Position numbers and translations under genes: made by a program. A stretch of 64,000 bases of DNA, taken from assembly GCF_024807845.1 (NCBI RefSeq), contig NZ_JANUEQ010000007.1, positions 1 to 64,000 of the forward strand, written 5' to 3'. Below the pieces are notes generated by a model. That model was not told the origin of the DNA and ran no database searches. It saw nothing but the letters and a program-made list of their open reading frames with translations. The DNA comes from Klebsiella sp. BIGb0407. Its GTDB lineage: Bacteria > Pseudomonadota > Gammaproteobacteria > Enterobacterales > Enterobacteriaceae. Below, piece after piece: positions 51,856-61,254 of the stretch (the stretch's first letter is position 1; each line of letters begins with the position of its first letter).

Positions 51856-53235
51856 ATGAAAATTCACTATCAAAGAAATATAAAGAAATTTTCTCTGGTC
51901 TTTTTATCCGTATTAATAAGCTGGAGTTTTAACGGATATGCGGCAGGGACAGCAGGAAAGTGCGAGCGCGTTACTGCCATAAAAGCATTATCTTCATCAG
52001 CCATTGCTGCGGGTTATACCGCACAAAACTGGAGTGGGGCCGGTGACTCCGCCTCTCAATCGAGTTTAGGTCTTCCTAATATTGTGAGTGTTAGCTCGCT
52101 GACCTCATTTCAGCCCGGGGGTACGCTTCTGGCGAGTTCTGTCGCAACTTTTCTTACCTCCGGTCATACCGTAGCCTATGACCCAAAACAAATTCTTTTC
52201 AAATGTGATGCTGCAGCTACTAATGATGGCTTATTTGAATTCTACGCGACCAACGGGGATGATGATTATGGCGGTAAATATGAGACAGCCGAAGTACCAG
52301 GAGCTTACTTTACTTATGTACAAAACGTTGCGATCCGATTAACTAACTTAACCACCGGAGAATATTACTCCCGTTACTGGAAGTCGCGTCAATTACCTAA
52401 AGGCGATCTGTATTCTGATGGCACCTATACCTATGTTCCTGCCAGTGCTTTCAGTAATGTCTTTGTTGAACTTTTTAAAGTTGATGAGGTAAGCCGTAAT
52501 CCAAATAATAAGCGGGTATATCTCTACGGTAGAAATCAGCCAGCAGGGTATATCGCGTTTAAAGGCGGCGGTCGTAGCCCTAACCTGGTGAATAATGCTG
52601 ACCATAACTCTAATCACTCAGGTTTCTCTGCAGCCTGGCCTGCAGGCTGGTCACTGACTAACTATGTCACCTTTGTAAGAGGCGCATCATGCAAAGTGAA
52701 TGACTATCCATCCAGAGTATTGATACCCAAAATTACGGTAAATGAGCTCAGCCAGGGAAATACCAGCCGGGCTAACTTTACTGTAAGCCTCGAGTGTGAG
52801 TCAGGGGCAGCTTCCAGCACGGCGCCTTCTACCGACGGTAGTAAGGGGTCCGCCAATGTCGCAATGGGATTTTTGGTTAATCAACCCACTGCTGTCAGTA
52901 AGGCCAAAGCGTTGAAATTGTCTAACAGCAGTGGTGCTTTAACCTGGTTGCTGGACACGAATTATGGCACTAATGGACAAGCAGCTGGCGTGGGGATCAG
53001 AATTTTAGATAAAAATGACAGGTACCTTAATTTACTTCCGGCAAAAACATCTTTTGGTAGAGGCAATACTGCCGGATGGTATGGTTTTAAAGACTTATTG
53101 ACGTTATCTGGCTCCGGAAGATCTTCAGATGTTTACACCGGAAACTTTACTGCTGAGTTAGGGACGATTCCTAATCAAAAAGTAACGGCGGGAGCGGTAA
53201 ATGCACAGTTACAAGTTTTTGTTAGTTTTCAATAA
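51856..53235 (+). CDS. stbD: Fimbrial adhesin, Stb-type
   Basis: A 459-residue secreted protein, longer than a pilin and placed after the usher as expected for a tip adhesin. A signal peptide ends near NGYAAG. The first about 280 residues form an unusual Gly/Ser/Tyr-rich domain with Cys in GKCERV and LFKCDA. A pilin-type domain follows (ASCKV, LECESG) and ends with AQLQVFVSFQ. GGAT lies before the ATG, 5 nt after the usher stop. It carries no extra enzyme domain, unlike the adhesin of the first operon. Confidence 0.85.
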   Translation: MKIHYQRNIKKFSLVFLSVLISWSFNGYAAGTAGKCERVTAIKALSSSAIAAGYTAQNWSGAGDSASQSSLGLPNIVSVSSLTSFQPGGTLLASSVATFLTSGHTVAYDPKQILFKCDAAATNDGLFEFYATNGDDDYGGKYETAEVPGAYFTYVQNVAIRLTNLTTGEYYSRYWKSRQLPKGDLYSDGTYTYVPASAFSNVFVELFKVDEVSRNPNNKRVYLYGRNQPAGYIAFKGGGRSPNLVNNADHNSNHSGFSAAWPAGWSLTNYVTFVRGASCKVNDYPSRVLIPKITVNELSQGNTSRANFTVSLECESGAASSTAPSTDGSKGSANVAMGFLVNQPTAVSKAKALKLSNSSGALTWLLDTNYGTNGQAAGVGIRILDKNDRYLNLLPAKTSFGRGNTAGWYGFKDLLTLSGSGRSSDVYTGNFTAELGTIPNQKVTAGAVNAQLQVFVSFQ

Positions 53236-53932
53236 ATTGACCAGAAATATCACATTGTTCTGTCTGCCTTTTTTATGCTGTATTACGCATTCATTTGCAG
53301 TCGTGAATGTTGAAGGAACCAGAGCGGTATTCAATAGTGGTGACAATGTTATTTCTATGAGATTAGTTAATTCTGGAAATGAGCCATCGGTTGTTCAGAT
53401 ATGGACAGATGATGGCGATCCGCTAGCGAATCCCCAGGACAGCAGAACCCCGGTGATTGCGCTTCCACCCGTATTCAGTATCCAGCCTGGTGAGATAAAA
53501 AGCGTTAAATTACAGTTAGTGTCACCGGATAAGATACTGAAAGACAGAGAGTCACTTTACTGGTTGAATATTTACCAGATCCCTCCTCGTTCTAAGACGG
53601 ATGATGCAGAGCAGCACGTTTTTTTACCTCTGCGATTTCGTTTGAAGGTATTTGTTCGTCCGGAGAATATCCCGGTTTTGGAAGAAGAGGATGGAAAAAA
53701 ACTCAATTTTTCCGTTATTCGTGTGAATGATAAAGAGACGTTAGCCATTAAAAATCCCACTCCATGGCATATGAATATTGGTGAGCTGAATATTGATGGC
53801 GAAGTATTTGGTGGGCTGGTTGTCAGTCCGTACAGTGACGGTCAGGTGACGCTGAGCGACAGAAGCAAAAGAGCGAACTCTATTCAGTACAGTATTATCA
53901 ATGATGACGGGAATAAATGGTTTTATCCGTGA
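53201..53932 (+). CDS. stbE: Fimbrial chaperone, Stb-type (second)
   Basis: A 243-residue PapD-like chaperone closing the operon. It has a signal peptide ending THSFAV, the strand TRAVFNSGDNVISMRL, the segment DRESLYWLNIYQIPP and the FRLKVFVRP domain junction. The ATG lies within the end of the adhesin gene (35-nt overlap) with GGAG upstream. Its position right after the adhesin suggests it is dedicated to that subunit. Confidence 0.9.
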   Translation: MHSYKFLLVFNKLTRNITLFCLPFLCCITHSFAVVNVEGTRAVFNSGDNVISMRLVNSGNEPSVVQIWTDDGDPLANPQDSRTPVIALPPVFSIQPGEIKSVKLQLVSPDKILKDRESLYWLNIYQIPPRSKTDDAEQHVFLPLRFRLKVFVRPENIPVLEEEDGKKLNFSVIRVNDKETLAIKNPTPWHMNIGELNIDGEVFGGLVVSPYSDGQVTLSDRSKRANSIQYSIINDDGNKWFYP

Positions 53933-53933
53933 G

Positions 53934-53974
53934 GATAACCGACTCGCCTGTTATATTCGGGCTTATCGGTTATC
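53934..53974. terminator. Hairpin between the Stb-type operon and the sugar kinase
   Basis: A 9-bp inverted repeat GATAACCGA/TCGGTTATC lies just after the chaperone stop, between convergent genes. The T-tract is poor, so it is a weak candidate. Confidence 0.5.
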
Positions 53975-53999
53975 TTGATTCAATGCCTGATAGTCAGTC

Positions 54000-55511
54000 T
54001 TATTGCAGAACTTTGGATTTCCGGGTTAATTCAACCGCAGTCTGCCATTCATGCCAGCGTTTTTGTAGCCGTTCATGGCGAGCCATATCAGGCTGAAAAT
54101 TCAGATGTTCAGGTAAGAACTGGCGGAGTTCCTCGGTGGATATTTGCAATAACGCCTTACGGGCAAGTAGCGCAGTTCCGATAGCGGAAAGCTCAGCGAC
54201 ATCGCTACGGAGCACCGGGCAACCCAGCAGGTCGGCCTGATATTGCATTAACCAGCTATTTTTGGTCGGCCCGCCATCCACCATCAGCGCCGTTAAACGA
54301 AAATCTTCGCGTTGACGCATCACCATTATTACATCCGCAATCTGATAAGTGATGGACTCCAGTGCTGCACGTATCAGGTGCGCACGTCTGACGCCTCGGC
54401 TAAGACCGCTGATCGTGCCGCGGGCATTTTCATCCCACCAGGGGGCACCCAGCCCGGTAAGAGCGGGAACAAAATAGACGCCTAATGTCGAGTCAACGGA
54501 GGCCGGTAACAGAGCCAGCTGTTGTGCCAGTTCCTGCGGGGCTAACTCATCCAGTCCGGTACTCTCCACCATCCAGGCAACTGCATCACCGGTATGGGGA
54601 ATATTACCTTCCAGACCATAGACTAGCTGCTCACCATCATGCCAGGCGACGGTGGTGGCCAGGCTATTCACGTCATACTGAGCCGAACTGACCGGGGCCA
54701 TCACCGAAGAGCCGGTGCCATAGGTCGCTTTGACGCAGCCTGCCGCCCCCAGCCCGTGGGCAAACAGAGCGGCATGTGAATCGCCTGTCATTGCCAGCAC
54801 GGGAATACCGTCAGGGATACCCTGGCATCCTCGGGTATAACCAAAGTGTCCACTCGAAGGTAAAATATCGGGGAGAGCCCGACGCGGAATCGAGAACAGC
54901 GCCATCATCTCATCATCCCAGTCCGCAGTATGCAGATTAAGGAGCTGGGTGCGTGCGGCGTTGGAATAATCACAGTGGAAAGACTCACCGCCGGTCAGGT
55001 TCCAGAGTAGCCAGCTATCGACGGTGCCTAAACAAATTTCACCCTGTTCAGCCCGCGTAAAACCATCAGGCACTGACTCCAGTAGCCAGCGCATTTTTGA
55101 CGCAGAAAACAGTGGGGCAACAGGCAACCCGGTAACTGCTTTAATCTGTGCTTCTTTTCCTGACTCACGTAATGACTGGCAGAATGGCGCTGTACGTGAA
55201 CACTGCCAGGTGATAGCCGCAGATAGCGGGCGTCCGCTATCGCGATACCAGCCGACGGCCGTTTCACGCTGATTACTTATTGCCAGTCCGACAACATTCT
55301 CTGCACCTACTGCGGCAATCGCCTGTGATACCACATCAACAGAGGCTTCGATCAGCAGTTCTGCAGGCTGTTCGACCCAGCCCTCCTGCGGAGTACTGAT
55401 GGTCAAAGCCCTGGAGAAAGATGCGACAATTTTACCACTGCTATCGATTGCCACTGCTTTAGCATTGGTGGTGCCCTCATCGAGGGCGATGATAATTTCT
55501 TTACCGATCAC
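54000..55511 (-). CDS. FGGY-family carbohydrate kinase
   Basis: A 503-residue sugar kinase of the FGGY family (xylulokinase/glycerol kinase fold). The phosphate loop is ALDEGTTNAKAVAID, the family's second nucleotide motif is ATYGTGSSVMAP, and the C-terminal part has LMVDGGPTKNSWLMQ. It phosphorylates an imported sugar for the transketolase encoded next to it. The start was put at a GTG (55511) with GAGG 5 nt upstream; an ATG at 55547 lacks such a site. Kinase plus split transketolase plus ribose-type transporter resembles the D-apulose pathway. The substrate remains a guess. Confidence 0.88.
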   Translation of the reverse strand: MIGKEIIIALDEGTTNAKAVAIDSSGKIVASFSRALTISTPQEGWVEQPAELLIEASVDVVSQAIAAVGAENVVGLAISNQRETAVGWYRDSGRPLSAAITWQCSRTAPFCQSLRESGKEAQIKAVTGLPVAPLFSASKMRWLLESVPDGFTRAEQGEICLGTVDSWLLWNLTGGESFHCDYSNAARTQLLNLHTADWDDEMMALFSIPRRALPDILPSSGHFGYTRGCQGIPDGIPVLAMTGDSHAALFAHGLGAAGCVKATYGTGSSVMAPVSSAQYDVNSLATTVAWHDGEQLVYGLEGNIPHTGDAVAWMVESTGLDELAPQELAQQLALLPASVDSTLGVYFVPALTGLGAPWWDENARGTISGLSRGVRRAHLIRAALESITYQIADVIMVMRQREDFRLTALMVDGGPTKNSWLMQYQADLLGCPVLRSDVAELSAIGTALLARKALLQISTEELRQFLPEHLNFQPDMARHERLQKRWHEWQTAVELTRKSKVLQ

Positions 55512-55565
55512 GGCTGCCTCACTGATGCAGATAAGTGTCAACGCCACCAGACATTCTTTGTCTTA

Positions 55566-56516
55566 TTATTTTTGTTGTGCCTGAAGTAAGGCCGTTGCCT
55601 GTTTTACGATTCCGGCAGTATCAATTTCATGGTGGGCGCGTGTTGCCGCACGATCGGCCGCGATAGCATATCCGCCATCAGGAATACCCAGTCGACGCAG
55701 TGGGATGCCATATCCTGCTTCAGCCAGGACTTCTGCCACCAGACTACCAACTCCGCCATTAATATTATGTTCTTCTACACTGACCACGGCCCGGTGCGGC
55801 TTGAGAACTTCCAGCAGCTGTTCGGTATCACAGGGGCGAATAGAAGGTACATTGATAACTGTGGCTTCAATACCGCTTTCTGCTAATTGTGCGGCAGCGG
55901 CAACAATTTCATGTACCGTTGAGCCCATTGCGACCAGGGCAATATCTGTCCCCTGACGCAAAACGTCAATTTTTCCTGGTGCGAACTGATAATTTTCATC
56001 ATGAAGCTCAGGTAAGGCTTTGCCATCAAGACGAATATAGACCGGGCCGACGTGTTCCAGGGCGTAATCAATGATCTGCCGACATTCAATCGGACAGGAT
56101 GGGGCATATATTTCGATATTGCCAAAGCCACGTAGAACAGAGATATCATCAATACTGTGGTGAGTACTGGCCAGTGGCCCGTAGCTGGCACCAGAGTTGA
56201 GCCCAAATAGCTTCACGTTAGTATTGTTGTAGCAGACATCGATTTTAATCTGCTCGTTAGCGCGAGAGATTAAGAACGGCGCTGCGTTACAGGTGACGGC
56301 AATTTTTCCACCCAGAGCAAGCCCTGCCGCGGTACCAACCAGAACTTGTTCAGCGATACCCACGTTGACCAGTCTGTCCGGAAATTTTTTGATAAAAGGT
56401 GAAATCTTGGCGGTCGATGTGGAATCAGCGACAACCGGAACCAGATCCACGCCGCGGTCAACGGCATCAATAAACGCATTCACCATGACGGTGGCGAGAT
56501 GTTCGCTATTACTCAT
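55566..56516 (-). CDS. Transketolase, C-terminal subunit
   Basis: A 316-residue protein equal to the pyrimidine-binding and C-terminal domains of transketolase. GIAEQVLVGTAAG holds the catalytic Glu that activates thiamine diphosphate. With the N-terminal subunit encoded just upstream (8-nt overlap) it would form one active enzyme moving a two-carbon unit between sugar phosphates. Split transketolases of this kind are known for apulose-4-phosphate (AptA/AptB) and for several uncharacterised sugar clusters. Gene order and the FGGY kinase next door fit such a pathway. Confidence 0.9.
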   Translation of the reverse strand: MSNSEHLATVMVNAFIDAVDRGVDLVPVVADSTSTAKISPFIKKFPDRLVNVGIAEQVLVGTAAGLALGGKIAVTCNAAPFLISRANEQIKIDVCYNNTNVKLFGLNSGASYGPLASTHHSIDDISVLRGFGNIEIYAPSCPIECRQIIDYALEHVGPVYIRLDGKALPELHDENYQFAPGKIDVLRQGTDIALVAMGSTVHEIVAAAAQLAESGIEATVINVPSIRPCDTEQLLEVLKPHRAVVSVEEHNINGGVGSLVAEVLAEAGYGIPLRRLGIPDGGYAIAADRAATRAHHEIDTAGIVKQATALLQAQQK

Positions 56517-57339
56517 CTTTTAGCTCCTCGAGCGCCAATGCTATTTCTTCACCTTTTGGTACACGGTGGTGCCATTCAGGACGACCCTGAATAAAGGATA
56601 CCCCTGCGCCTTTGGTTGTATTGGCGATAATGACATGTGGTTTACCGTTAGGCTGTAAGGCTTCCAGAGTGGCGACTACATCAGCCATATCGTTGCCATT
56701 ACATTGCGTAACTTCCATACCGAAGGCGCGCCATTTCTCATCCAGCGGGTCGGTATTCATAATATCTTTGGTCGCACCTGCCAGTTGCAGATTGTTTTTA
56801 TCGTTAATGATAAACAGGTTATCAAGCTGGTAATGTGCCGCGACTAATGCCGCTTCCCAGTTACTGCCTTCTGCAAGTTCGCCATCTCCAGTCACCACGA
56901 AGACACGGCGATTGCTGTTGTCTCGCTTAGCGGCCAGGGCTATACCGACGGCAACCGGCAAACCATGTCCCAGAGCACCGGTATTCAATTCCACGCCAGG
57001 CGTTTTGTGACGAACAGGGTGTCCGGGTAAATGAGAGTCAGCGTGCTGATAGGTGGAGAGCCACTCTACAGGGATAAATCCAGCTTCAGCCAGTACACAG
57101 TAATAACCACCAACGGCATGTCCTTTAGACTGGATATAGATATCTCTTTCTTTGCTGTCTTTCAGTTCTACGGAGCAGTTAAGGATACGAAAGTACAGGG
57201 CGGTCAGAAGCTCAACCTGTGACAGGTCAGCACCAGTATGGCCGCCAGCCGGGCTTTCAGCATTGAGCACAATGATGCGACGACGAATCGCACGTGCTTT
57301 TTTTTCTAAACCCTCGATGGAGAGTGAAAACGGATTCAT
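56509..57339 (-). CDS. Transketolase, N-terminal subunit
   Basis: A 276-residue protein equal to the diphosphate-binding domain of transketolase. It has the AGGHTGADLS start region, the LGHGLPVAVGIALA stretch and the thiamine-diphosphate/magnesium motif GDGELAEGSNWEAA...NDKNN. It is the first gene of the minus-strand unit tktN-tktC-kinase. AGAGG precedes the ATG. A palindromic operator candidate lies 30 bp upstream. Confidence 0.92.
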   Translation of the reverse strand: MNPFSLSIEGLEKKARAIRRRIIVLNAESPAGGHTGADLSQVELLTALYFRILNCSVELKDSKERDIYIQSKGHAVGGYYCVLAEAGFIPVEWLSTYQHADSHLPGHPVRHKTPGVELNTGALGHGLPVAVGIALAAKRDNSNRRVFVVTGDGELAEGSNWEAALVAAHYQLDNLFIINDKNNLQLAGATKDIMNTDPLDEKWRAFGMEVTQCNGNDMADVVATLEALQPNGKPHVIIANTTKGAGVSFIQGRPEWHHRVPKGEEIALALEELKDE

Positions 57340-57368
57340 AAAACACCTCTCGAATGTTAATTCTCAAA

Positions 57369-57382
57369 TGAATAAATATTCA
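57369..57382. promoter_or_regulatory. Operator candidate 1 of the sugar regulon
   Basis: The palindrome TGAATAAATATTCA lies 30 bp before the transketolase start. The identical site in inverse reading (TGAATATTTATTCA) occurs before the sugar-binding protein gene at 62839. It is the likely target of the SorC-type regulator encoded at 57654. Confidence 0.7.
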
Positions 57383-57459
57383 ACCTGGGTGAAAAAGAAC
57401 GCCATTTTGTTAATGATCTGCTCAGTAAACAGCAGAAACAAACGATTAATTGGCGTTCA

Positions 57460-57471
57460 GAATATATATTC
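57460..57471. promoter_or_regulatory. Operator candidate 2 of the sugar regulon
   Basis: GAATATATATTC, a perfect 12-bp palindrome similar to site 1 (12 of 14 with flanks). It is followed by ATGATTTATTAT, a string also found beside the site at 62839. On the minus strand this adjoining string contains GATAAT, a possible -10 of the transketolase promoter. Confidence 0.65.
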
Positions 57472-57653
57472 ACTCATGATTTATTATCCATAGGGGTAAG
57501 ATATGCTCTGTGAACAGGTTTGTCTACGACTTGTACAAGCAATCTTCTAAGAAAGAGAAAAGGATCACATTTGAAAGGGCCACAACAGGTTTCCCTGCTT
57601 GTTATCTATTCGGCAATGCATAAAAATACAGAGATAAAATTAAGGAGAATGCT

Positions 57654-58604
57654 ATGTCGAAGCAGGACGAACAGCGCTTACTGGTAAAGATAGCGACGCT
57701 TTACTATAGCGAGAATAAAAAGCAGTCTGAGATAGCCTCATTTCTACAATTATCGCAATCTTTCGTCTCAAGGGCGCTGACCCGCTGTCAGAAAGAAGGT
57801 CTGGTGAAAATCACCGTAGTTCAGCCGACCAATATTTTTGTCGAGCTGGAAAAAGAGATAGAGACCCGCTATGGCATTCGCCAGGCGATTGTCGTTGATG
57901 CGGGTGAGAATGCCGGTAATGCGCAGATAAAGCATGCTATTGGGAGTGCGGCCGCACACTACGTCGAGACGCGTTTACGTCCGGAAGACTGGGTCGGTAT
58001 CTCTTCATGGAGTAGTACTATTCGTTGCATGGTTGATGAAATGCATCCTCAGAGTATTCATGCCGCGGGTGTGATTCAGTTACTTGGCGGAGTTGGCCCT
58101 AATGGGAACGTACAGGCGACCATTCTGACCCAGCAACTGGCGGCTCATCTCGGGTGTGGCGCATGGTTACTCCCTTCACAAAGCTTTGAACACTCTGTTG
58201 AGGAGCGTACCCGGCTGGTTAATAGTCCGGATGTGGCGGTGGTGGTGGAGAAGTTTGCGAAAGTGGATATGGCCATTGTCGGTATTGGTGAGCTTGAACC
58301 TTCCCAGTTGCTTAAAAACTCAGGGAACTACTATAACGAAGAGATGCTCCAGTTACTGGCTGAGCGCGGTGCGGTGGGTGATATTTGCCTTCATTATTAT
58401 GATGAGTCCGGCAAACCGGTATTAAGCCACGAAGAAGATCCGGTGATTGGTATGGAACTGGAACAAACTCGTGCCTGCCAGCATGTGATTGCTCTGGCGG
58501 GTGGAATCGAAAAAACGAAGGCGATTCGTGGAGCATTAAAAGGGAACTATATCGATGTTCTCGTTACGGATTTTGCTACCGCACGTAGTTTGATTACAGC
58601 ATAA
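57654..58604 (+). CDS. SorC/DeoR-type sugar-binding transcription regulator
   Basis: A 316-residue regulator: an N-terminal helix-turn-helix (about 19-42, KKQSEIASFLQLSQSFVSRA) and a C-terminal sugar-binding domain of the SorC type, related to sugar-phosphate isomerase folds. AAGGAG lies before the ATG. It is divergent from the transketolase-kinase unit and convergent with the transporter unit. It probably responds to a phosphorylated intermediate of the pathway. Palindromes at 57369, 57460 and 62839 are its likely binding sites. Confidence 0.9.
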   Translation: MSKQDEQRLLVKIATLYYSENKKQSEIASFLQLSQSFVSRALTRCQKEGLVKITVVQPTNIFVELEKEIETRYGIRQAIVVDAGENAGNAQIKHAIGSAAAHYVETRLRPEDWVGISSWSSTIRCMVDEMHPQSIHAAGVIQLLGGVGPNGNVQATILTQQLAAHLGCGAWLLPSQSFEHSVEERTRLVNSPDVAVVVEKFAKVDMAIVGIGELEPSQLLKNSGNYYNEEMLQLLAERGAVGDICLHYYDESGKPVLSHEEDPVIGMELEQTRACQHVIALAGGIEKTKAIRGALKGNYIDVLVTDFATARSLITA

Positions 58605-58632
58605 AAAATGCGCCGAAGTATCGGCGCATTTT
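58605..58632. terminator. Bidirectional terminator of regulator and ABC permease genes
   Basis: A 12-bp perfect stem AAAATGCGCCGA/TCGGCGCATTTT with a 4-nt loop lies between two convergent genes, with A- and T-tracts on the proper sides. Confidence 0.92.
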
Positions 58633-58637
58633 TGAGT

Positions 58638-59726
58638 TTATTTAGCTTCGAAAGCTGTCTTTTGTGCAACCACCGCAGCCTTCTGCTGCATTCGGTTTTG
58701 CATCTGGTCGATAATAACGGCAAGTATAATTACTAAGCCTTTAATCACCATCTGCCAGAACTCACTGACGCCCATCATCACCAGGCCGTCGGCGAGGAAA
58801 CCGATAACAAATGCCCCGATGATGGTACCCAGAATGGTTCCGCGTCCGCCTGCCAGTGAGGTTCCGCCCAGTACTACAGCGGCAATGGCATTCATTTCAA
58901 AGGCTGCACCGCTTGCCGGGTGACTTGCCAGCAGCTGTGCGGAAACGACGATCCCGGCAATAGCAGCACAGACACCAGAAAGGGTATAGACGAGGATTTT
59001 AACCTGCTTCACTTTCACGCCAGAGAGCTCTGCCGCACGCTCATTATCACCGATGGCGTAAACGTGGCGACCAAAGGGCAGGCGGCGGGCGATATAGGCA
59101 ATAACCAGCGCCAGAACGATCATCATCCAGATGGCCCATGGAATACCAAACAACGAACCGGCGCCAATTTCATCAAAACCGGTGTTACCCAGTTGCGGGT
59201 TACCCGCGAGGCCTGGGAAGGTCTGTCCGTCGGAGGTGAGCATCGCAGTACCACGTAATACGTACATGGTACCCAGGGTACAGATAAACGGAGCCACACT
59301 ATAGCGGGTTATAATCCAGCCATTGGTTGCCCCTATAAAGGCACCTATCAGTAATACAATAGGGACTATCACCCAGACACTTGGGAAAATAGCGATGCCG
59401 AGCCAGGGAATGACAATTCCTTTAGTGATAAGCCATCCGGCTATCATGCCACACAGGCCAAGCGTTGCACCGATAGACAGGTCGATACCCGCAGTAATAA
59501 TGACAAAGGTAATACCCAGTGCCAGGAAGGCATTGATGGCAATATGTTTAATCATGATAACCATACTGCCAGCAGACAAGAAGCCCGGGACGGTAATGGT
59601 AAAGAAACCTACAATTAAAAACAGGGCAATAAAGGTTCGCAGTTTCAGCAGTAGCAGCAGAAAGTTTTCGCGAGAGACTGATGTTCTGGCAGGCGGAACA
59701 ATAGCCGCGGATTGTGTCGTTTTCAT
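58638..59726 (-). CDS. Ribose-type ABC transporter permease
   Basis: A 362-residue membrane protein of the RbsC family with about nine to ten hydrophobic segments and the family loop around AAVVLGGTSLAGGRGTILGT that contacts the ATPase. It forms the membrane channel of the sugar importer. The ATG at 59726 was chosen because AGGGG precedes it inside the end of the ATPase gene; the stop of that gene is one base away. It is the last gene of the transporter unit. Confidence 0.92.
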   Translation of the reverse strand: MKTTQSAAIVPPARTSVSRENFLLLLLKLRTFIALFLIVGFFTITVPGFLSAGSMVIMIKHIAINAFLALGITFVIITAGIDLSIGATLGLCGMIAGWLITKGIVIPWLGIAIFPSVWVIVPIVLLIGAFIGATNGWIITRYSVAPFICTLGTMYVLRGTAMLTSDGQTFPGLAGNPQLGNTGFDEIGAGSLFGIPWAIWMMIVLALVIAYIARRLPFGRHVYAIGDNERAAELSGVKVKQVKILVYTLSGVCAAIAGIVVSAQLLASHPASGAAFEMNAIAAVVLGGTSLAGGRGTILGTIIGAFVIGFLADGLVMMGVSEFWQMVIKGLVIILAVIIDQMQNRMQQKAAVVAQKTAFEAK

Positions 59727-59727
59727 G

Positions 59728-61254
59728 TTAAAACCCCTGAGCACTTGCTGAGACCAGCGCGGATTCTTCGGCGCGATCGCGGGGAATATCAGCGGTCAGT
59801 TTGCCGCCAGACATTACCAGGATACGATCGGATACCGCCATAATTTCTTTGAGATCTGAGGTGGAGAAAACCACCGCGATACCTTGTTGGGAAAGCTTTA
59901 CCATCATGCGGAAGACATCAGCTTTGGCGCCAATATCAATCCCGCGGGTTGGCTCATCGAGGAAGAGCACCTTTGGATTGGTGAGCAAAGAGCGACCGAT
60001 GACCACTTTTTGTTGGTTACCGCCGCTCAGAGCCTGAATTTCTACCTCTGGCGAGGAGACCTTAATGGACAGGTTCCCGATGGTGCCGGAGATAACCGCC
60101 TGTTCTTCATTGTTAGCGATGGTGAATCCACGCTGCAGGCGTCGCCACAGGCTGGCAATCGTCAGGTTATTGGCGACTGAAGAAACGGGAAAAATACCGG
60201 TACGTTTCCTGTCTTCAGGTACCAGACTCATTCCCATCCGGATACGTTCGGCAGGTGTTAAACGCTGCGATACCGGTTTGCTATCAAGCCACAGTTTGCC
60301 TAAGTAATTACGTTCTGTACCCAGCATGCATTCAAATAGCTCAGTACGCCCGGCTCCCATCAGGCCATAAATACCGACAATTTCCCCAGCATGTACTTTG
60401 AAACTCACATCATTAACCACCGTATTTCCGGCGCTATTCACACTGGTAATATTTTCTGCTTCCAGAACCGGAGCCCCAAAGGTACGCCCCGGGCTCAGAA
60501 AATCGGTTACGGGCTCACTACCGAGCATTTCCCGGACAATCCAGGGCACATCGATATCGCTAACTTTGGCTTCAGACTGGAATTTACCGTCACGCAGAAT
60601 AGTGATGACATCACCTATTGCCATCAACTCTTCCAGACGGTGTGAGATATAAATAATAGATACTCCCTGACGAGTCAGTTCACGAATCACGCGAAACAGG
60701 ATCTCTACTTCTGTTTTACTCAGAGCAGAGGTCGGTTCATCCAGAATCAGAATATCGGCATTATCTGCCAGGGCTTTGGCTATCTCTATCAGCTGCTGCT
60801 GGCCTACTTTAAGATTTCCAACCAGCTCCCGAGGCGACAGGGGCTGATCGAGGCGTTTTAATAATTCAGCAGCACGTTTTTCCTGTTCGGCTTCATTAAT
60901 CGGTGTAATACCGTTTTGCAGCTCACGGCCGAGAAAAATATTCTCGGCAATGCTCAGATTTTCAAACAGGTTTAACTCCTGGTGCACCATTCCGACGCCG
61001 TGAGCGCTTGCTTCACGGGTACTGGAAAAGTGCACTGGTTTACCATTAAGCAGGATTTCCCCGACGCTCGGTTGCTGAACACCGGCAAGGATTTTCATTA
61101 ACGTCGATTTACCTGCACCATTCTCCCCGATGATGACGTTGACCTTACCGCGCCAGACGTTGTAGTCGACACTGTCCAGAGCGATGGTGCCGGGGAATAA
61201 CATCGAAATACCGCGGGTGCGCAGAATAATGTCATCGGTCGCTAAGGTGCTCAC
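59728..61254 (-). CDS. Ribose-type ABC transporter ATPase
   Basis: A 508-residue double ATPase of the RbsA type. The first half has Walker A GENGAGKSTLMK and Walker B ILILDEPTSAL; the second half has the degenerate GLMGAGRTELFE loop and VLFLDEPTRGID, with signature LSGGNQQKV. It powers sugar uptake. It starts with GTG, overlapping the stop of the DUF2291 gene by 4 nt. Confidence 0.94.
   Translation of the reverse strand: MSTLATDDIILRTRGISMLFPGTIALDSVDYNVWRGKVNVIIGENGAGKSTLMKILAGVQQPSVGEILLNGKPVHFSSTREASAHGVGMVHQELNLFENLSIAENIFLGRELQNGITPINEAEQEKRAAELLKRLDQPLSPRELVGNLKVGQQQLIEIAKALADNADILILDEPTSALSKTEVEILFRVIRELTRQGVSIIYISHRLEELMAIGDVITILRDGKFQSEAKVSDIDVPWIVREMLGSEPVTDFLSPGRTFGAPVLEAENITSVNSAGNTVVNDVSFKVHAGEIVGIYGLMGAGRTELFECMLGTERNYLGKLWLDSKPVSQRLTPAERIRMGMSLVPEDRKRTGIFPVSSVANNLTIASLWRRLQRGFTIANNEEQAVISGTIGNLSIKVSSPEVEIQALSGGNQQKVVIGRSLLTNPKVLFLDEPTRGIDIGAKADVFRMMVKLSQQGIAVVFSTSDLKEIMAVSDRILVMSGGKLTADIPRDRAEESALVSASAQGF

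Noticed and set aside
57505-57530. Crp-binding site in the divergent sugar promoter
   Set aside because: A TGTGA half-site is present near 57510 but the other half does not match the consensus.
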